Of a DNA stretch of 15,062 nucleotides, positions 13,591-15,062 are shown one piece after another (the first letter of the stretch is position 1; every line of letters begins with the position of its first letter). Source of the DNA: JANYHF01 sp031393505 (lineage in GTDB: Bacteria; Pseudomonadota; Alphaproteobacteria; Rhizobiales; Hyphomicrobiaceae). Location of the stretch: the NCBI GenBank assembly GCA_031393505.1, contig JANMVX010000100.1, forward strand, positions 1-15,062. The letters run 5' to 3'. The position numbers and the translations under genes were made by a program. The notes beneath the pieces are model-generated. The model did no database searches. It was not told the DNA's origin and saw only the letters and a list, made by a program, of their open reading frames with translations.

Positions 13591-14133
13591 TCAGCATTTG
13601 CGCAGGGAAAGTTTCATCTGGTCGACTTGCTGCGTAAAAGTCATGACGATGTCCTGCCGGCAGCCGGACATGCGCACGGCGACGGTGGCGTCGGCGAAGG
13701 TGCTGGTGGCCTTGATGTCGAAGCCGGTGGGGACGGCCGAGCCGCTGAGGTTGCCCGACAGCGAATAGGTGTCCTCGGTCCAGGTGCCGCTGATGGCGCC
13801 GTCCTTGACCACCCAGCTGCCGCCCAGTTTCAGCTCGATGTCGGCGCCTTTGCAACGGATCGCCTGGCGCATCTGGCCAGGGGCAAGGTCGCGCTTGTAG
13901 AGGGCGACGCAGCGCAGCGCCTCGTTGCGTCCGTCCGGATAGACCGCGGTGCCATTGCCGGCCCAGCGTCCCGCCAGATCCTCGATCAGCGAGGTGTCAT
14001 GGAAGGCGTCATGCGCTGTCACGGCCGCAGGAACAGGAACCCCGGTCGCGTCCAGTTCGGACGCAAACGTTGCACCACAGGCAATTGCCCATGCCAGAGT
14101 AGCCGTCGCAAAGTGTCGCATGAGCATATGCAT
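13591..14133 (-). CDS. secreted four-cysteine protein, paralogue A
   Basis: This is a 180-aa protein with an N-terminal export signal (about residues 5-24, ATATLAWAIACGATFA) and then a predicted beta-rich domain. Visible motifs are GRWAGNGTAVYPDG, a G-x-W-x-G-x-G opening like those starting lipocalin or nitrobindin-type barrels, and VVKDGAISGTW. Cysteines at 75, 94, 158 and the C-terminal residue 180 have exactly the spacing of the adjacent paralogue, suggesting two disulfides in the periplasm. I do not recognise the family. The start could be ATG 14133, 14127 or 14121; all keep the signal. An upstream reading to 14166 would bury the signal and is rejected. It lies downstream of paralogue B on the same strand. 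Confidence 0.75.
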   Translation of the reverse strand: MHMLMRHFATATLAWAIACGATFASELDATGVPVPAAVTAHDAFHDTSLIEDLAGRWAGNGTAVYPDGRNEALRCVALYKRDLAPGQMRQAIRCKGADIELKLGGSWVVKDGAISGTWTEDTYSLSGNLSGSAVPTGFDIKATSTFADATVAVRMSGCRQDIVMTFTQQVDQMKLSLRKC

Positions 14134-14230
14134 ATCGGCTTTCGGGCGTCCGGCTAGAGCTTCCAATCGGGAACTGTGCCCGAGGGGAGTTAAAGATTGG
14201 CGACTTTTAGACCTCGTCGTGGTTCCGGAC

Positions 14231-14737
14231 TCAGCACTTCTTCAGTTTCGCGGTAAGCAGATCCACCTGCTTGGAAAACTTCATCACGATATCCTGCTGG
14301 CAGGTTGAGGTGCGCACCGAAATCGTCGCGTTGGCAAACTCGTTCTCGGCATAGAGGCTGTAGCCGTCCGGATCGAGCGAGCCGAGCAGCGTGCCTTTCA
14401 GCTCATATTTGGTCTCGAGCCAGGTGCCTGAAATGCTGCCGTCTTTCACCGCCCAGGCGCTTTCCAGCGACAGCTCAAGCCCTGTGCTGGTGCAGTGGAT
14501 GGTTTGCTTCACCTTCTCGCCGGCCTTGTCGGCGAGGTAGACGGCGACGCATTTGAAGGCCTCGTGTTTGCCGTCCTTGTAGACGGCTTCGCCGGGGCCG
14601 GCCCAACGCCCGATCATGCTGGTCACCAGTTGGCCGGAGGTGGGCGTCGCGGCGCCAAATGCGGTGGCCGACGCCAGCACAGCGCCGGCGGCAATTGCTA
14701 GGACGGCGGCAGTCTTGCCGAAGCGCTGCAAAATCAT
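14231..14737 (-). CDS. secreted four-cysteine protein, paralogue B
   Basis: This is a 168-aa protein with a clear signal peptide (KTAAVLAIAAGAVLASATAFGA, about 8-29, AFG-A or FGA-A cleavage). The mature domain has GRWAGPGEAVYKDGKHEA, WAVKDGSISGTW and CQQDIVMKFSKQVD. Cysteines 63, 82, 146 and 168 (last residue) are spaced 19, 64 and 22 residues apart, identical to paralogue A. ATG 14737 is chosen because it begins the signal. The frame stays open to 14788, but the extra 17 residues look non-coding. The tandem arrangement implies gene duplication. Function is unknown; a periplasmic ligand-binding or surface role is a guess. Confidence 0.78.
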   Translation of the reverse strand: MILQRFGKTAAVLAIAAGAVLASATAFGAATPTSGQLVTSMIGRWAGPGEAVYKDGKHEAFKCVAVYLADKAGEKVKQTIHCTSTGLELSLESAWAVKDGSISGTWLETKYELKGTLLGSLDPDGYSLYAENEFANATISVRTSTCQQDIVMKFSKQVDLLTAKLKKC

Positions 14738-14827
14738 GGTGTTGATCCCGGTTTCGAAACGCCCTGAGTGGCAGGCCATTGTGACCAAATCCGGTCGCCG
14801 AGGTCCGTGCGGCGATCATCCACAGGC

Positions 14828-15062
14828 TCACTCTTGCGCGGTGCGTTTCAGTTCGACGACCAGTTCGGTCAGGCGCAGCGAGATCGCCAACCCCTCGTCG
14901 ATCGCCACTTTCACGCTCGCCCGCTCGATCACCAGCTTGCTCAGCCGCTCCTGGCATTGGCCGAAATGATGGCACAGCGCATCGGGCGCATCGATACCGC
15001 CATCCTCGATGGCATGCATGACGTGGCCGGTGTTGCGCACAGCCGCGCCGAGCACATGGGCG
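14828..15062 (-). CDS. hypothetical protein, N-terminus beyond the window
   Basis: The reading frame is open from the window edge to TGA at 14828-14830, about 78 visible residues. It looks all-helical, ending KVAIDEGLAISLRLTELVVELK, with paired histidines and a cysteine in CHHFGQCQ. I recognise no family. A GTG at 15055 could be a start, but the frame continues past the edge, so the gene is probably truncated by the window. It is on the same strand as, and 90 bp upstream of, paralogue B. Confidence 0.5.
   Translation of the reverse strand, partial: AHVLGAAVRNTGHVMHAIEDGGIDAPDALCHHFGQCQERLSKLVIERASVKVAIDEGLAISLRLTELVVELKRTAQE

Noticed and set aside
14816..14824. TCATCCACA, one mismatch from a DnaA box
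   Set aside because: Isolated, far from dnaA, in a short gap between minus-strand genes. Expected by chance in this length of sequence.

Overview
The window looks like a chromosomal segment from a GC-rich alphaproteobacterium, most likely Hyphomicrobiales (Bradyrhizobium/Xanthobacteraceae-like). The basis is the order rpsT-dnaA-dnaN-recF-gyrB, the DnaA and GyrB sequence style, and GANTC (CcrM-type) sites next to a DnaA box upstream of dnaA. No tRNA, rRNA, CRISPR array, transposase or phage gene was found.

Layout. 71-1360 (-): a nucleotide-sugar dehydrogenase for surface polysaccharide. 1622-1903 (+): rpsT. 1904-3037: a 1.1-kb gap with one perfect DnaA box, three GANTC sites within 27 bp, a sigma70-like promoter and one doubtful small ORF. 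It is the dnaA control region and possibly an origin. 3038-10325 (+): dnaA, dnaN, recF and gyrB, the replication initiator, sliding clamp, gap-repair loader and gyrase subunit. They are not one compact operon. dnaA has its own intrinsic terminator, and every gap between them is packed with palindromic repeats. 10562-11176 (-): a glutathione S-transferase, divergent from an orphan ATP-grasp-like protein at 11231-12535 (+). Then, all on the minus strand: a DUF1003 membrane protein (12636-13403), two tandem paralogous secreted four-cysteine proteins (13591-14133 and 14231-14737) and a gene cut by the window edge (14828-15062).

The most striking content is non-coding. Most intergenic spaces hold inverted repeats of at least three sequence classes: GGGCGA-type 9-2-9 hairpins, bulged GCGCAATA/GGTTA-type hairpins in inverted pairs, and GGGGACA-type long palindromes. 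The first two classes carry a GTAG tetranucleotide at the foot of the stem. That tag, plus a stem bulge and head-to-head pairing, is the known signature of REP/BIME elements mobilised by RAYT (TnpA-REP) transposases. Stem sequences differ widely between copies, but pairing, the GTAG tag and a single bulged base are retained. In two places the GTAG tag supplies the TAG stop codon of the adjacent gene (recF and the DUF1003 gene). The double GGGGACA element after dnaA has four arms whose substitutions fit a long-range alternative fold better than two simple hairpins.
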